A stretch of 47,880 nt of DNA from contig SVLV01000010.1 of the NCBI GenBank assembly GCA_015067765.1, positions 1-47,880 of the forward strand, written 5' to 3'. This stretch comes from Oscillospiraceae bacterium. Its GTDB lineage: Bacteria; Bacillota; Clostridia; Oscillospirales; Oscillospiraceae. Position 1 is the stretch's first letter. Each line of letters starts with the position of its first letter. The notes beneath the pieces were generated by a model. That model was not told where the DNA came from. It saw only the letters and a program-made list of their open reading frames with translations, and made no database searches. Made by a program: the position numbers and the translations under genes. Shown here piece after piece: positions 17,638 through 25,901 of the stretch.

Positions 17638-18465
17638 ATGGAAGAAAATCGGGAACAGCGGCAGGATCTTTTGATGGATCTGCTGCCTCAGGTATCCTCC
17701 CAGCTGCGCGGCTCTCTGGGCAATATCCATGGTGCGCTGAACCATTTGCTGCCTCCGGAGAAACTGGAAGGCGATCTGTCTGCCCAGCAGCACACGGCCA
17801 TTCTCTGGCAGAGCTATTATCGGGTGTTGCGGGTGGTCAATAATCTGTCCGCCGCCCCCCTGCTGATGGAGGAGACTCCTTTTGAAAAAGAGAATATCGA
17901 GTTGGTGGAGTGGCTGAGCGACCTGTGCCGACAGGCCCAGCCTTTGGCAGAACTGAAAGGCGTGGCGCTCTCCTTCCGGACAGAAGTTCGCTCCCACATT
18001 GCCGCTATCCATCGGGGGCATCTGGAACGGTTGGTGTGGAATCTGCTGTCCAACGCCCTGAAGTTCACCGACAAGGGCGGCAGCATCTGTGTGGAACTGG
18101 TCTGCGGCGACGGGCAGCTGACCCTGAAGGTCTCCGACACCGGCTGCGGAATCTCTTCCCAGCTGCAGGATACGATTTTTGACCGCTATCGGCACACGGA
18201 GCGGATGGATCCTCTGCCGCACGGCTTGGGGCTCGGTCTTCCTCTGTGCCGGTGTATTGCCCAGCGCCACGGCGGCCGGCTGCTGCTGCAGTCTGAGGAA
18301 GGCCGCGGCACTACCGTACTGGTCTCTCTGCCCGATGTCCGGCAGCATCCCGATGTGATGCGCGATAACCCCTTCCATTATGCCGGCGGCTTCCAGCCGG
18401 TGCTGATGGAACTGTCCGACGCACTTCCCCATCAGGCTTATCTTCCCCAGTATCTGGATGAATAA
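17638..18465 (+). CDS. Histidine-kinase-like ATPase lacking the phospho-accepting His
   Basis: This 275-residue soluble protein has no membrane helix or sensor domain. Residues about 10-75 resemble the dimerisation and phosphotransfer helices of sensor kinases, ending RVLRVVNNL. But the H-box reads VSSQLRGSL where S-H-E-L-R-T-P-L is expected, so the acceptor His is Ser. The ATP-binding domain looks intact: N-box NLLSNALKFTDKGG, G1 DTGCGI, F-box FDRYRH and G2 GLGLGLPLC. The last 50 residues are an unrecognised tail. GAGGAGG precedes the ATG. No response regulator is adjacent; mnmA follows 59 bases later. It may be a pseudokinase or an anti-sigma-like regulator; its role is unknown. Confidence 0.75.
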   Translation: MEENREQRQDLLMDLLPQVSSQLRGSLGNIHGALNHLLPPEKLEGDLSAQQHTAILWQSYYRVLRVVNNLSAAPLLMEETPFEKENIELVEWLSDLCRQAQPLAELKGVALSFRTEVRSHIAAIHRGHLERLVWNLLSNALKFTDKGGSICVELVCGDGQLTLKVSDTGCGISSQLQDTIFDRYRHTERMDPLPHGLGLGLPLCRCIAQRHGGRLLLQSEEGRGTTVLVSLPDVRQHPDVMRDNPFHYAGGFQPVLMELSDALPHQAYLPQYLDE

Positions 18466-18473
18466 CACATTCC

Positions 18474-18504
18474 GGTCCCGGCCCATGCCGGGGCCGCGCA
18501 CTTT
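18474..18504 (+). terminator. GC-rich hairpin between the kinase-like gene and mnmA
   Basis: A CCCGGC/GCCGGG core with flanking pairing is followed by only CTTTT ten bases later. It is a weak terminator at best, so mnmA may be partly co-transcribed. Confidence 0.45.
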
Positions 18505-18524
18505 TCAGCAAAGGAGGTCACAGC

Positions 18525-19574
18525 ATGGCCCAAAAACGCGTATTGGTCGCCCTGTCCGGCGGCGTGGACAGCACGGCAGCCGCCCTTTTGCTGCAGCAGC
18601 AGGGCTATCTCTGCAGCGGAGCCATGCTGCAACTTCTGCCGGGTCAGCAATCCGCGCTGGAGGATGCCCGTAGCGCGGCCCGGCGGCTGGGAATGGATTT
18701 TCATGTCATCGACCGCCGGGAGCATTTCGCCCGGCAGGTGATGGATCGCTTTGTCGCGGAGTACTGCGCCGGAAACACACCCAACCCCTGTCTGGACTGC
18801 AACCGCTGCCTGAAGTTTGGTCAGCTGATGGACTTCGCCCTGGCCCAGGGCTTTGATTATCTGGCCACCGGTCACTATGCCCGGGTGGCGCAGGACCCGG
18901 AAACCGGACGGTACCTTCTGCTGCGCGGCGCAGACCGCAGCAAGGATCAAAGCTATGTCCTCTACCAGCTGACGCAGCAGCAGCTGGCACACCTTCTGCT
19001 GCCGGTAGGCGGATTCGACAAGCCCTCCATCCGCCAGGCTGCCCGCCAGGCCGGGCTGGAGAACGCCGATCGGGCAGACAGTCAGGACATCTGCTTCATT
19101 CCCGACGGGGATTATGTGCAGTTTTTGCAGAATTACGGGAAAGTATCCCTGATTCCCGGAAATTTTGTGGATCACGAGGGGGCTGTCCTGGGGCAGCACA
19201 GAGGTCTGCCCTGCTATACCTGCGGCCAGCGCAAAGGTCTCGGTGTTTCGGCCGGAAAGCCCGTCTATGTCATCAGCAAAAATGCAGCGGACAACACCGT
19301 CCTGCTGGGAGATAATGAAGATCTGTTTCGCAGGGAGCTGACCGCAAACCGGGTCAACTGGATCTCCGGAGAAGTTCCCTCTGATTCTTTTCTCTGTACC
19401 GCCAAGACCCGCTATAGCCAAACGGAGGCGGAGGCCACCGTTTACATGCTGCCTGACGGGCGCATCCGCGTGGTGTTCCAGCAGGCTCAGCGCGCCATCA
19501 CCGCCGGGCAGGCAGTGGTTCTCTATAACGGAGATGAGGTGCTGGGCGGCGGCACCATCGAGCCCGCCCAATAA
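18525..19574 (+). CDS. mnmA: tRNA-specific 2-thiouridylase MnmA
   Basis: This 349-residue enzyme makes the 2-thio group of U34 in Lys, Glu and Gln tRNAs. The P-loop-type ATP pyrophosphatase motif is SGGVDSTAA (about 9-17). The catalytic Cys pair sits in NPCLDCNRCLKF (about 88-99) and DSQDICFI (about 186-193). ATGHYARV and TCGQRKGLGV are further family motifs. The C-terminal beta domain (about 270-345) contacts tRNA. GGAGG lies eight bases before the ATG. A terminator follows the gene. Confidence 0.93.
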   Translation: MAQKRVLVALSGGVDSTAAALLLQQQGYLCSGAMLQLLPGQQSALEDARSAARRLGMDFHVIDRREHFARQVMDRFVAEYCAGNTPNPCLDCNRCLKFGQLMDFALAQGFDYLATGHYARVAQDPETGRYLLLRGADRSKDQSYVLYQLTQQQLAHLLLPVGGFDKPSIRQAARQAGLENADRADSQDICFIPDGDYVQFLQNYGKVSLIPGNFVDHEGAVLGQHRGLPCYTCGQRKGLGVSAGKPVYVISKNAADNTVLLGDNEDLFRRELTANRVNWISGEVPSDSFLCTAKTRYSQTEAEATVYMLPDGRIRVVFQQAQRAITAGQAVVLYNGDEVLGGGTIEPAQ

Positions 19575-19593
19575 TTGCACGCCCCAGAAGAAA

Positions 19594-19625
19594 GCACCCA
19601 AAGGGAACTCCCTTTGGGCGCTTTT
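19594..19625. terminator. Bidirectional terminator after mnmA
   Basis: Stem CCCAAAGGG/CCCTTTGGG with flanking partial pairs is followed by TTTTT on the plus strand. It also lies directly downstream of the 23-residue ORF on the minus strand. Confidence 0.85.
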
Positions 19626-19696
19626 TATCGCTCACTGATCCGCCATTCATCCTGATAGATCAGATCATCCACATCCAGTGGTCGCTTCGGCTCCAT
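19625..19696 (-). CDS. Candidate 23-residue small protein
   Basis: An ATG with an excellent ribosome site (AAGGAGG, seven bases upstream) opens a 23-codon frame starting MEPKRPLDVDD and ending WRISER. The frame is highly charged (several Asp, Glu, Arg, Lys) and has no membrane segment. It lies between two terminator hairpins (19594-19625 and 19764-19803), so it would be its own transcript. A TTGACA lies about 55 bases upstream, but no well-spaced -10 was found. No family is known to me. The spaced ribosome site, clean stop and following terminator favour a real gene over chance. Confidence 0.5.
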   Translation of the reverse strand: MEPKRPLDVDDLIYQDEWRISER

Positions 19697-19763
19697 CTTA
19701 TCCCTCCTTACGGTGTCTACCTGATATTCTATGCATCCACCGCCAAAAGGATTCCTGTCAAAT

Positions 19764-19803
19764 CAAAAACACCGGCTGACCCAAGGACAGCCGGTGTTTT
19801 TTT
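19764..19803. terminator. Terminator of the TCS/inositol-phosphatase operon
   Basis: 12-bp stem (AAACACCGGCTG/CAGCCGGTGTTT), with T runs on both strands. It lies next to the stop codon at 19802. Confidence 0.9.
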
Positions 19804-20563
19804 ACTGCATCAATTCTGTGCGCAAGCTATGGCAAAGACCGTTGGTGGCAAAGACCGAGGAAGGCTTGCGCATACTCAGGGGGCTTCCATCCAGCTGGGT
19901 CACGCAGCCGCCCGCCTCCTGCAGGATCAGACTGCCTGCCGCATAGTCCCAAGGGCGCAGGCGACACTCGCAGTAGATTTCCACGCGGCCTGCTGCAATA
20001 TAGCATAGATCCAGCGCCGCAGAGCCAAAGCGGCGAAAGTCCAGGCAGCGGTCATAGAGCAAACGCATCATCCGGAAAAAGTCATCCGTCAGCTCGTCGT
20101 CATACAGAGTGGAACCGAACATCACCACCGAATGATCCGGATCGTTGCCGCTGACCTGCAGGGGCTGCCCGTCACAGAACGCGCCCTGCCCCCGCCGGGC
20201 ATAAAACATCTCATCCGTAAAGGGATTGTAGACCACGCCGATCTCCACCTGCTCCCCCCTGGCCAGCGCCACGGAGATGCCGCTGTTGTGGAGATTCCGG
20301 ACAAAATTGGTGGTGCCGTCGATGGGATCCACGATAAACACCCACTCCTGCGTCAGTTCCTCGTGATCTCCTTCTTCTCCTAAAAATCCTGCCTCCGGCA
20401 GCAGCGCCAGCAACTCCTGCCGCAAAAAGGCCTGCACGCTCTCGTCATATTGTGTTACCAGATCGGCAGGCCCGTTCTTCTCCCGGGTCACATCCTCCGG
20501 ATGGTGAACATCCCGGATCATATCGCCCGCCCGGCGGACGATGGATACCATCTTTCCCAGCAT
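19802..20563 (-). CDS. Inositol monophosphatase family protein
   Basis: This 253-residue enzyme belongs to the Mg-dependent, Li-sensitive phosphatase family that includes SuhB and CysQ. Metal-binding motifs are visible: GEEGDHE (about 62-68), DPIDGTTNFV (about 79-88) and the C-terminal LRPWDYAAGSLILQEAGG. The substrate could be inositol phosphate, fructose-1,6-bisphosphate or 3'-phosphoadenosine phosphate, and cannot be told from sequence. The AGGAGA site is well placed. It follows the sensor kinase by 16 bases on the same strand, so it is the last gene of the two-component operon. Confidence 0.9.
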   Translation of the reverse strand: MLGKMVSIVRRAGDMIRDVHHPEDVTREKNGPADLVTQYDESVQAFLRQELLALLPEAGFLGEEGDHEELTQEWVFIVDPIDGTTNFVRNLHNSGISVALARGEQVEIGVVYNPFTDEMFYARRGQGAFCDGQPLQVSGNDPDHSVVMFGSTLYDDELTDDFFRMMRLLYDRCLDFRRFGSAALDLCYIAAGRVEIYCECRLRPWDYAAGSLILQEAGGCVTQLDGSPLSMRKPSSVFATNGLCHSLRTELMQ

Positions 20564-20579
20564 GAATTTTCTCCTGTTG

Positions 20580-21782
20580 TTAACGCTGCAGCGGAAGCAT
20601 CACCTGAAAACGGGTGGCTTGCTGATCGCTCTGGCAGCGAATTGTTCCATGAAGTGCCTGCACAATACTGCGGGCAATGGGCAGACCCAATCCAAACCCC
20701 TCCTGCCGGGACCGGGATTCATCCGCCCGATAGAAGCGGTCAAAAAGGTGCTCCAGCTGCTCCGGCGGGATCGGCCGGCCGGGATTGGATACCTGAAGCA
20801 GTGCATTTCTCTCTGTCCGCTGCAGGGACAGGGTAATCTCCTCACCAGCGGGGGCATATTTGATGGCGTTGTCCAGCAAAACCGACATCACTTGCCGCAG
20901 CTGATCCGGCTGCCCCAGCACCTGCAGATCCGGCGCCACATGACAAACCAGCTTCTGCCCCGCCTCATAGGCTACCGCCTCAAAAGTCAGGGCCGTATCC
21001 ATAGCCAGTTCCGACAGATTGACCGGCACCGGCTCCGCCATACCCTGCCCACTCTCTGTGCGGGCCAGGGTCAGCATGCTGTCTACCAGCCGTTTCATCC
21101 GGCCGGACTCCTCCCGGATATTCTCCAGATAGCGGCCGTTTTCTCCCGCCGGCTGTTGTTCTGCCAGCAGCTCCGCGGAGGAGAGGATTACCGTCAGCGG
21201 TGTTTTCAGTTCGTGGGAGGCATCGGACAGGAATTGCTGCTGCTCCCGCCAGGCCTTCTCCACCGGACGGGTGGCCAGACCGGCCAGCAGATAGCTGCAG
21301 AAGGTCAGCACCAGCAGGGCTGCCGCTCCGATCAGTAAACTGCTGCGCACCAGGGCCCGCAGGGTATCCTGCTCCACCGTGCTGTCGGTGAAGGCGATTC
21401 GGGTATAGAGGGGGCCATCACTGCGCAGATAGCGCAGACTGTATTCCTCCAGCAATCCGGCCGACTCCTCCCGCTCCATACAATCCCGAATCAGCTCCAT
21501 GATCAGCGCCTCATCATCCAGCCGGTAATAGCTGCTGCCGCTGACCCGCGCCGTGCCATCCCGATAAATGTCGGCAATAAAGCAGGGCTGGGCACTCTCC
21601 TGTCCCGGCCGCATGGGGTCGTAGTTGAGGTCTCCCCGCAGGGCTTTGTGCAATTCCTGCTCACTGCGCTGCACCAAACTGGCACGGGAGGTCATATAGA
21701 CACCGCCAAAGATGGCCAAGAGCACCGCCGTCACAAACAGGAGGTTGATGGCTACGATTTTCCATCGAAGTTTTTGTATCAT
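20580..21782 (-). CDS. Sensor histidine kinase
   Basis: This 400-residue kinase has an N-terminal membrane helix (about 9-27), an extracellular domain of about 100 residues, and a second helix (about 135-157). The kinase core carries the phospho-acceptor His in ASHELKTPLTVILSS (about 190-205), the N-box LLDNAIKYAPAGE, a family-variant G1 (SNPGRPI) and G2 GFGLGLPIA. Its start overlaps the response regulator stop by four bases (ATGA), so the pair is translationally coupled. No ligand can be inferred. The DUF4340 lipoprotein upstream and the phosphatase downstream are its operon neighbours. Confidence 0.93.
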   Translation of the reverse strand: MIQKLRWKIVAINLLFVTAVLLAIFGGVYMTSRASLVQRSEQELHKALRGDLNYDPMRPGQESAQPCFIADIYRDGTARVSGSSYYRLDDEALIMELIRDCMEREESAGLLEEYSLRYLRSDGPLYTRIAFTDSTVEQDTLRALVRSSLLIGAAALLVLTFCSYLLAGLATRPVEKAWREQQQFLSDASHELKTPLTVILSSAELLAEQQPAGENGRYLENIREESGRMKRLVDSMLTLARTESGQGMAEPVPVNLSELAMDTALTFEAVAYEAGQKLVCHVAPDLQVLGQPDQLRQVMSVLLDNAIKYAPAGEEITLSLQRTERNALLQVSNPGRPIPPEQLEHLFDRFYRADESRSRQEGFGLGLPIARSIVQALHGTIRCQSDQQATRFQVMLPLQR

Positions 21783-22462
21783 TCCGCCACCTCCTCCAGA
21801 CAGTACCCCACCATGCGAAGGGTTTTGATGCGAACCCGGGAGCCCAAATGGGTCAGTTTCCGCCGCAAAAAGGAGATATACACCTCCACATTGTTGTCCT
21901 CCGCCTCGCTGTCATAGCCCCAGACCTTCACCAGCAACTGCTCCTTGGTGAGGACCTTTTGGCCGCTGCGCATCAGCAGTTCCAGCAGGTCATATTCCTT
22001 TCGGCTCAGGCGTATGCTGCGCTGGGCACAGGTCAACTGAAAGGTTCCCTGCTCCAGCTGCAGATCTCCAAAGCGGATCCCGTCCTCCGGCCGGCTCTCG
22101 CCGCTGCCTCTGCGCAGCAGCAGCCGCACACAGGCCAGCAGTTCCTGGGACTCAAAGGGTTTGGTCAGATAATAGTCCGCGCCGTAATCCAGTCCCCTCA
22201 CCCGGTCAGCCACATCGCTGCGGGCAGTCAGCATCAGCACCGGCAGGGGGCTGCCCTCTTTGCGCAGCTGCTGCAGCACACCGAAGCCATCCAGCCCCGG
22301 CAGCATCACATCCAGGATCAGCAGGTCATACCGATCTGACAGGGCCTCGTCCAACCCGGAGGTGCCGTCATAGCAGATGTCCGTCCGATACCCTTCCCGA
22401 TTCAGCAGATCTGCCAGAGTCGCCGCCAATCTTTTTTCGTCCTCTACGATCAAAACGCGCAT
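21779..22462 (-). CDS. OmpR/PhoB-type response regulator
   Basis: This 227-residue regulator has a receiver domain (1-115) with acidic DE near the start, the phospho-acceptor Asp in ILDVMLPGLDG (about 51), Thr in LMLTARS, and Lys in LTKPF. A winged-helix DNA-binding domain follows (about 130-225, with LSRKEYDLLELLM and the closing VRIKTLRMVGYCL). GGAGAAGACG precedes the ATG. An intrinsic terminator ends only 15 bases before the start codon, so expression needs read-through or a promoter inside the DUF4340 gene. The kinase partner is the next gene. Confidence 0.94.
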   Translation of the reverse strand: MRVLIVEDEKRLAATLADLLNREGYRTDICYDGTSGLDEALSDRYDLLILDVMLPGLDGFGVLQQLRKEGSPLPVLMLTARSDVADRVRGLDYGADYYLTKPFESQELLACVRLLLRRGSGESRPEDGIRFGDLQLEQGTFQLTCAQRSIRLSRKEYDLLELLMRSGQKVLTKEQLLVKVWGYDSEAEDNNVEVYISFLRRKLTHLGSRVRIKTLRMVGYCLEEVAE

Positions 22463-22476
22463 CGTCTTCTCCTTGT

Positions 22477-22506
22477 AAAAACCGCCCGGGAGCTGTTCCC
22501 GGGCGG
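22477..22506 (-). terminator. Terminator between the DUF4340 gene and the response regulator
   Basis: 10-bp perfect GC stem (CCGCCCGGGA/TCCCGGGCGG) followed on the minus strand by TTTTT. It separates the lipoprotein gene from the two-component genes by position, leaving no room for a separate promoter. Confidence 0.88.
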
Positions 22507-22513
22507 CTCCCTC

Positions 22514-23482
22514 TTATTGCGTCTCTGTCTTTTCCGGTGCCAGCGCCAACAGCATATCTGCCGTCGTCTGAGGCAGGCGATAAATGGTGGTATCCTCATT
22601 CACCAGCACATAGTATCCACCACTGCAGGCATCGCCCAGCCGCAGGGTCAGAACACTTTCCGTCCCCACCGAGTTGGTGTATGTCACCGTCACCACGCTC
22701 CGGGGCTGGTCCAACCCACACACGGCAGCCGCACCGCTGCTGGGGGCATAGTCCACGCAGCGATCCACCGCCAAAGTCTGCAGCGTTTCTGCCAAATGCA
22801 CGGTCTTTTCCAGTTCCACAGCCCCCGTCACTTTCCATGTCACAGTCCCTTCTTCCACTTTCGCGGAAAGCACATTGGGCACCGTGCCCTCTGCACCGGT
22901 CACTTCCATGGACTTCACCTGCGCCGCATCGATCTGCGGCAGCTGCGGCAGGACCGCCATATCGTAAATGCTGCGGGAAATCAGCTGCTTCCACACGGCC
23001 GGCACCACATAGATCTTCTCCGGTACACCATCCTGATACATATAGTTGCCGCCGGACTCCACATCATTGCCCAGATAGTAAGTAACGCTGCTGCCATCGG
23101 GCTGGGTCACCGTCAAATACAGATCCGGCTCATCCAGATCGTACTCCTTCAGTTCACCGGGCTGCTCCAGCGGGACCAGCTGCGTCAGACCAGCCACCTG
23201 ATCCAGCAGCTGCTGCACGCATGCCTGATCCAACGGAAAGCTCTCATCCTCACGCCACAGCCACTTGCCGTCTTCCTTCTTGATGAGCCGGAGCGTTGCC
23301 TTCTCCGTCCTGCACAGGATGGAGCCAGCCTCCTTGGTCTGCTGCACAGAGGAATCCCCCTGCTGCTGTCCCTGTCCCGGATCTGTCTGCCCATTGCCGC
23401 CCTCGGTGCTGTCCGCTCTTCCGCAGGCGCTTACCAGCAGGACCAGCGCTGCCAGCAATGCAAGTATCTGATATCGTTTCAT
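22514..23482 (-). CDS. DUF4340 domain lipoprotein
   Basis: This 322-residue protein begins with a lipoprotein signal whose lipobox is VSACG (Cys about 20). A Gly/Gln-rich linker follows, then a domain matching DUF4340 (about 50-310). LYLTVTQPDGSSVTYYLGNDV and the Asp/Pro-rich segments are typical. DUF4340 proteins are often found with ABC-2 type transporters, but none is next to this gene. GAAGGAG precedes the ATG. It lies directly upstream of the two-component system on the same strand and might act as its sensor partner. That is inference. Confidence 0.85.
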   Translation of the reverse strand: MKRYQILALLAALVLLVSACGRADSTEGGNGQTDPGQGQQQGDSSVQQTKEAGSILCRTEKATLRLIKKEDGKWLWREDESFPLDQACVQQLLDQVAGLTQLVPLEQPGELKEYDLDEPDLYLTVTQPDGSSVTYYLGNDVESGGNYMYQDGVPEKIYVVPAVWKQLISRSIYDMAVLPQLPQIDAAQVKSMEVTGAEGTVPNVLSAKVEEGTVTWKVTGAVELEKTVHLAETLQTLAVDRCVDYAPSSGAAAVCGLDQPRSVVTVTYTNSVGTESVLTLRLGDACSGGYYVLVNEDTTIYRLPQTTADMLLALAPEKTETQ

Positions 23483-23562
23483 GGATAGGACTCCTTCGGT
23501 TCATCTGTTTTTTATAGTATAACAATTTTCCGAAAAAAAGGGAAGAGCCAATCGCGGAGCGC

Positions 23563-23591
23563 TTGTTTCGACTGACCGGGTGTGGTAGGAT
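23563..23591 (+). promoter_or_regulatory. Promoter of the DUF3783 gene
   Basis: TTGTTT (23563-23568) and TAGGAT (23586-23591) have 17-bp spacing, about 30 bases before the start. Confidence 0.5.
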
Positions 23592-23621
23592 AAGGGAAAA
23601 TCAACCAAAGGAGCACCTGCC

Positions 23622-24002
23622 ATGAGAGCCACCCTTTTGACCGTAAACCTCCCACCCCAGAAGGAGACCTCCCTGCGTGTTCTGGCCGTCCGGCTGGGTC
23701 TGCAGGTAAAGTCTGTTCCCGCCCAACAGGCTGGTCACACACTGACGCAGCTGTTGTTCGGCCTGACCGATCCTTCCATCCCGGCCACTCCTGATTTCAC
23801 CGGGGAACTGCTGCTGATGGCAGGCCTCACCGGCAAGACCATGGACCTCCTGCTGCAGGGTCTGCGCCGCCAGCGGGTCAACATCCCTCTGAAGGCCGTG
23901 CTGACCGAGACCAATGCCTCCTGGTCGCTGGTGCAGCTGCACCAGGAACTGTGCCGGGAGCGGGATGCCTTCGCTGCCGGACAGAATGCCCACGAGGAAT
24001 GA
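23622..24002 (+). CDS. DUF3783 domain-containing protein
   Basis: This 126-residue protein fits DUF3783, a small family of unknown function common in Clostridia. Family traits are MAGLTGKTMDLLLQGLRRQRV in the middle and KAVLTETNASWSLVQLHQEL near the end. No membrane, catalytic or DNA-binding motif is visible. AAAGGAG precedes the ATG. It is a single gene, convergent with the glucokinase gene, with a hairpin terminator between them. Function unknown. Confidence 0.85.
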   Translation: MRATLLTVNLPPQKETSLRVLAVRLGLQVKSVPAQQAGHTLTQLLFGLTDPSIPATPDFTGELLLMAGLTGKTMDLLLQGLRRQRVNIPLKAVLTETNASWSLVQLHQELCRERDAFAAGQNAHEE

Positions 24003-24022
24003 AGCCTTTCCCGGAAAACAAG

Positions 24023-24054
24023 CACACGGCGTGCACTTCTGTGCACACCGTGTG
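24023..24054. terminator. Bidirectional terminator between DUF3783 and glucokinase genes
   Basis: Long imperfect stem (CACACGGCGTGCAC/GTGCACACCGTGTG) with a TTCT loop, followed by TTCTTCTTTTT on the plus strand and a T-rich stretch on the minus strand. Confidence 0.8.
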
Positions 24055-24063
24055 TTCTTCTTT

Positions 24064-24996
24064 TTACAGGGCCGCTGCGCCGATGATGCCGGCCTCATTG
24101 CCCAGCTTGGCCACATCCATCACCGGGATCGCGCCCTCCCGCTGGCCGAAGCAGTGGGTCGCCACATATTCCCGGATGGGCTCCAACAGACGCTCCCCCT
24201 GGCGGCTGACACCGCCGCCCAACAGGATCATCTCCGGCGCAAGACTGTTGACCAGATCCGTGCAGCCGGCGGCAATATAGGTGCAGTAGCGGTCAATCAC
24301 CTGCTGCGCCGCCCCGTCGCCCCGGTCGGCAGCATCAAAAACGGTCTGTCCGTTGACTTCCTCCGCCGGGATCTGTGCCAGCAGGGATTGGGAAAATTCT
24401 TTCCCGGCAGCGATGGTCTGGCGGATGAGGGCCGTGGCGGAGGCATAGGCCTCCCAACAGCCCCGGCGGCCGCAGGTACAGGGTTCTCCCTCCAGCACCA
24501 GCAGCATGTGGCCCAGCTCCGCACCGGCTCCATACATGCCGGCATGGATCTTTCCGTCCAGAATGATTCCACCGCCCACACCGGTCCCCAGGGTAATGAG
24601 CACCATGTTGCGGCAGCCCACGGCAGCGCCCGCTACCGTTTCCGCCAGAGCGGCACAGTTGGCATCATTGCCCAGTCGGGCCGGCAGATGAAAATGCTCC
24701 TCCAGCATGCGGCATAACGGCACATGATGCCAGCCCAGATTATAGGAGCGCACCACTTCCCCTGTCTGCGGGTCACAGGTGCCGGGGGATCCTACGCCGA
24801 TCCCGGCACACTCCGACAGGGCGATGCCCGCCTGCTGCAGCACCGCTTCCACCGCGGCACACATATCCGCCACTACGGCCTCTGCCGGCCGGTGCGCCCC
24901 TGTGGGCACACTGTGACGGGCCAAAATACGATACTGTTCGTCCACAACCCCTACGGCAATATTGGTGCCGCCCAGGTCGATGCCGATCCGATACAT
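24064..24996 (-). CDS. ROK-family glucokinase
   Basis: This 310-residue sugar kinase has the ATP-binding DLGGTN near the start (IGIDLGGTNIAVG) and LGTGVGGGIILDG mid-protein. It has the ROK zinc site: GAELGHM followed by CTCGRRGCWEAYAS (three Cys). These suit a glucokinase rather than a ROK repressor, as there is no DNA-binding domain. The start at 24996 is chosen because it opens with the beta strand of the fold and GAGGTGAG lies upstream. The longer frame is not supported. A TTGCGG-18-TATAAT promoter drives it. It likely feeds intracellular glucose into glycolysis. Confidence 0.92.
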   Translation of the reverse strand: MYRIGIDLGGTNIAVGVVDEQYRILARHSVPTGAHRPAEAVVADMCAAVEAVLQQAGIALSECAGIGVGSPGTCDPQTGEVVRSYNLGWHHVPLCRMLEEHFHLPARLGNDANCAALAETVAGAAVGCRNMVLITLGTGVGGGIILDGKIHAGMYGAGAELGHMLLVLEGEPCTCGRRGCWEAYASATALIRQTIAAGKEFSQSLLAQIPAEEVNGQTVFDAADRGDGAAQQVIDRYCTYIAAGCTDLVNSLAPEMILLGGGVSRQGERLLEPIREYVATHCFGQREGAIPVMDVAKLGNEAGIIGAAAL

Positions 24997-25045
24997 TCTT
25001 CTCACCTCATCTGCACAGGCGGATGCCTGGTTTCTTTCTGCTGCC

Positions 25046-25075
25046 ATTATAGCAAAACAGGCCCGATCGCCGCAA
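25046..25075 (-). promoter_or_regulatory. Promoter of the glucokinase gene
   Basis: On the minus strand, TTGCGG (25070-25075) and TATAAT (25046-25051) have 18-bp spacing. Confidence 0.65.
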
Positions 25076-25123
25076 CCTTCTGACAGATATTTTACGATGT
25101 ATCATTTCTTCTGCCGGTTTCCC

Positions 25124-25151
25124 TTGCCTTTTTTCGATTTTTTGTTATACT
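25124..25151 (+). promoter_or_regulatory. Promoter of the LysE-type gene
   Basis: TTGCCT (25124-25129) and TATACT (25146-25151) have 16-bp spacing. Confidence 0.65.
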
Positions 25152-25182
25152 GATGGAAAATAGAAAAAGGAGTGAACTGCAT

Positions 25183-25800
25183 ATGGAAATCTATCTGCAG
25201 GGGCTGACCATGGGTCTGGCCTATGTGGCTCCCATCGGGCTGCAAAATCTCTTTGTCATCAATACTGCACTGACGCAGAAGCGGCAGCGCGTTTTTCTGA
25301 CGGCTCTCATCGTCATTTTCTTTGATATCACCCTGGGCCTGGCCTGCTTTTTGGGTGTTGGCGCCCTGATGGAAGCGCTGCCCTGGCTGCAGCGGGTCAT
25401 CCTGGGCATCGGAAGTCTGATCGTTCTGTGGATCGGTTTGGGGCTTTTGCGCAGCAAGGCCTCTCTGGAGGGTGGCCGGGATGTGAATGTGCCCATTTGG
25501 AAGGTCATCACCACCGCCTGCGTGGTTACCTGGTTCAACCCCCAGGCCATCATTGACGGCACCATGATGCTGGGCGCTTTCCGCGCCAGTCTGCCGGAGG
25601 GGATGGATCTGTTCTTCATCGGTGGATTTGCCTCCGCCTCCGTACTGTGGTTCCTGGGAATCTCCGCCATCATCTCCCTGTTCAGTGCCCGGTTCAACGA
25701 CAAGATCCTTACCGTCATCAATAAAGTCTGCGGTGCGGTCATCATTTTCTACGGACTGAAGCTCCTGCACAACTTTATCCAGCTGATGGGGTGGCTGTAA
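25183..25800 (+). CDS. LysE/ArgO-type amino acid exporter
   Basis: This 205-residue protein has about six membrane helices and the LysE opening GLTMGLAYVAPIGLQNLFVINTAL, with the conserved P-I-G-x-Q-N motif. A second-half segment (TWFNPQAIIDGTMMLGAF) matches the family's N-P-x-A-x-x-D pattern. Members export basic amino acids such as Lys or Arg. The substrate is not clear here. I chose the internal ATG at 25183 because AAAGGAG lies upstream and the first helix starts there. A terminator follows. Confidence 0.88.
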   Translation: MEIYLQGLTMGLAYVAPIGLQNLFVINTALTQKRQRVFLTALIVIFFDITLGLACFLGVGALMEALPWLQRVILGIGSLIVLWIGLGLLRSKASLEGGRDVNVPIWKVITTACVVTWFNPQAIIDGTMMLGAFRASLPEGMDLFFIGGFASASVLWFLGISAIISLFSARFNDKILTVINKVCGAVIIFYGLKLLHNFIQLMGWL

Positions 25801-25808
25801 TTTATGAT

Positions 25809-25845
25809 AAAATCCACCGGAAATGTCTTTTCCGGTGGATTTTTT
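25809..25845 (+). terminator. Terminator of the LysE-type gene
   Basis: A 15-bp stem (AAAATCCACCGGAAA/TTTCCGGTGGATTTT) continues into a T run. Confidence 0.9.
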
Positions 25846-25855
25846 GGTCACTCTT

Positions 25856-25864
25856 TGATATAAT
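25856..25864 (+). promoter_or_regulatory. Extended -10 promoter of truA
   Basis: TGATATAAT, an extended -10 box, 38 bases before the truA start. It lies just after the upstream terminator. Confidence 0.55.
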
Positions 25865-25901
25865 GACCCATACACAGACAAAACGAGGAGAGACCTGCGG
25901 C

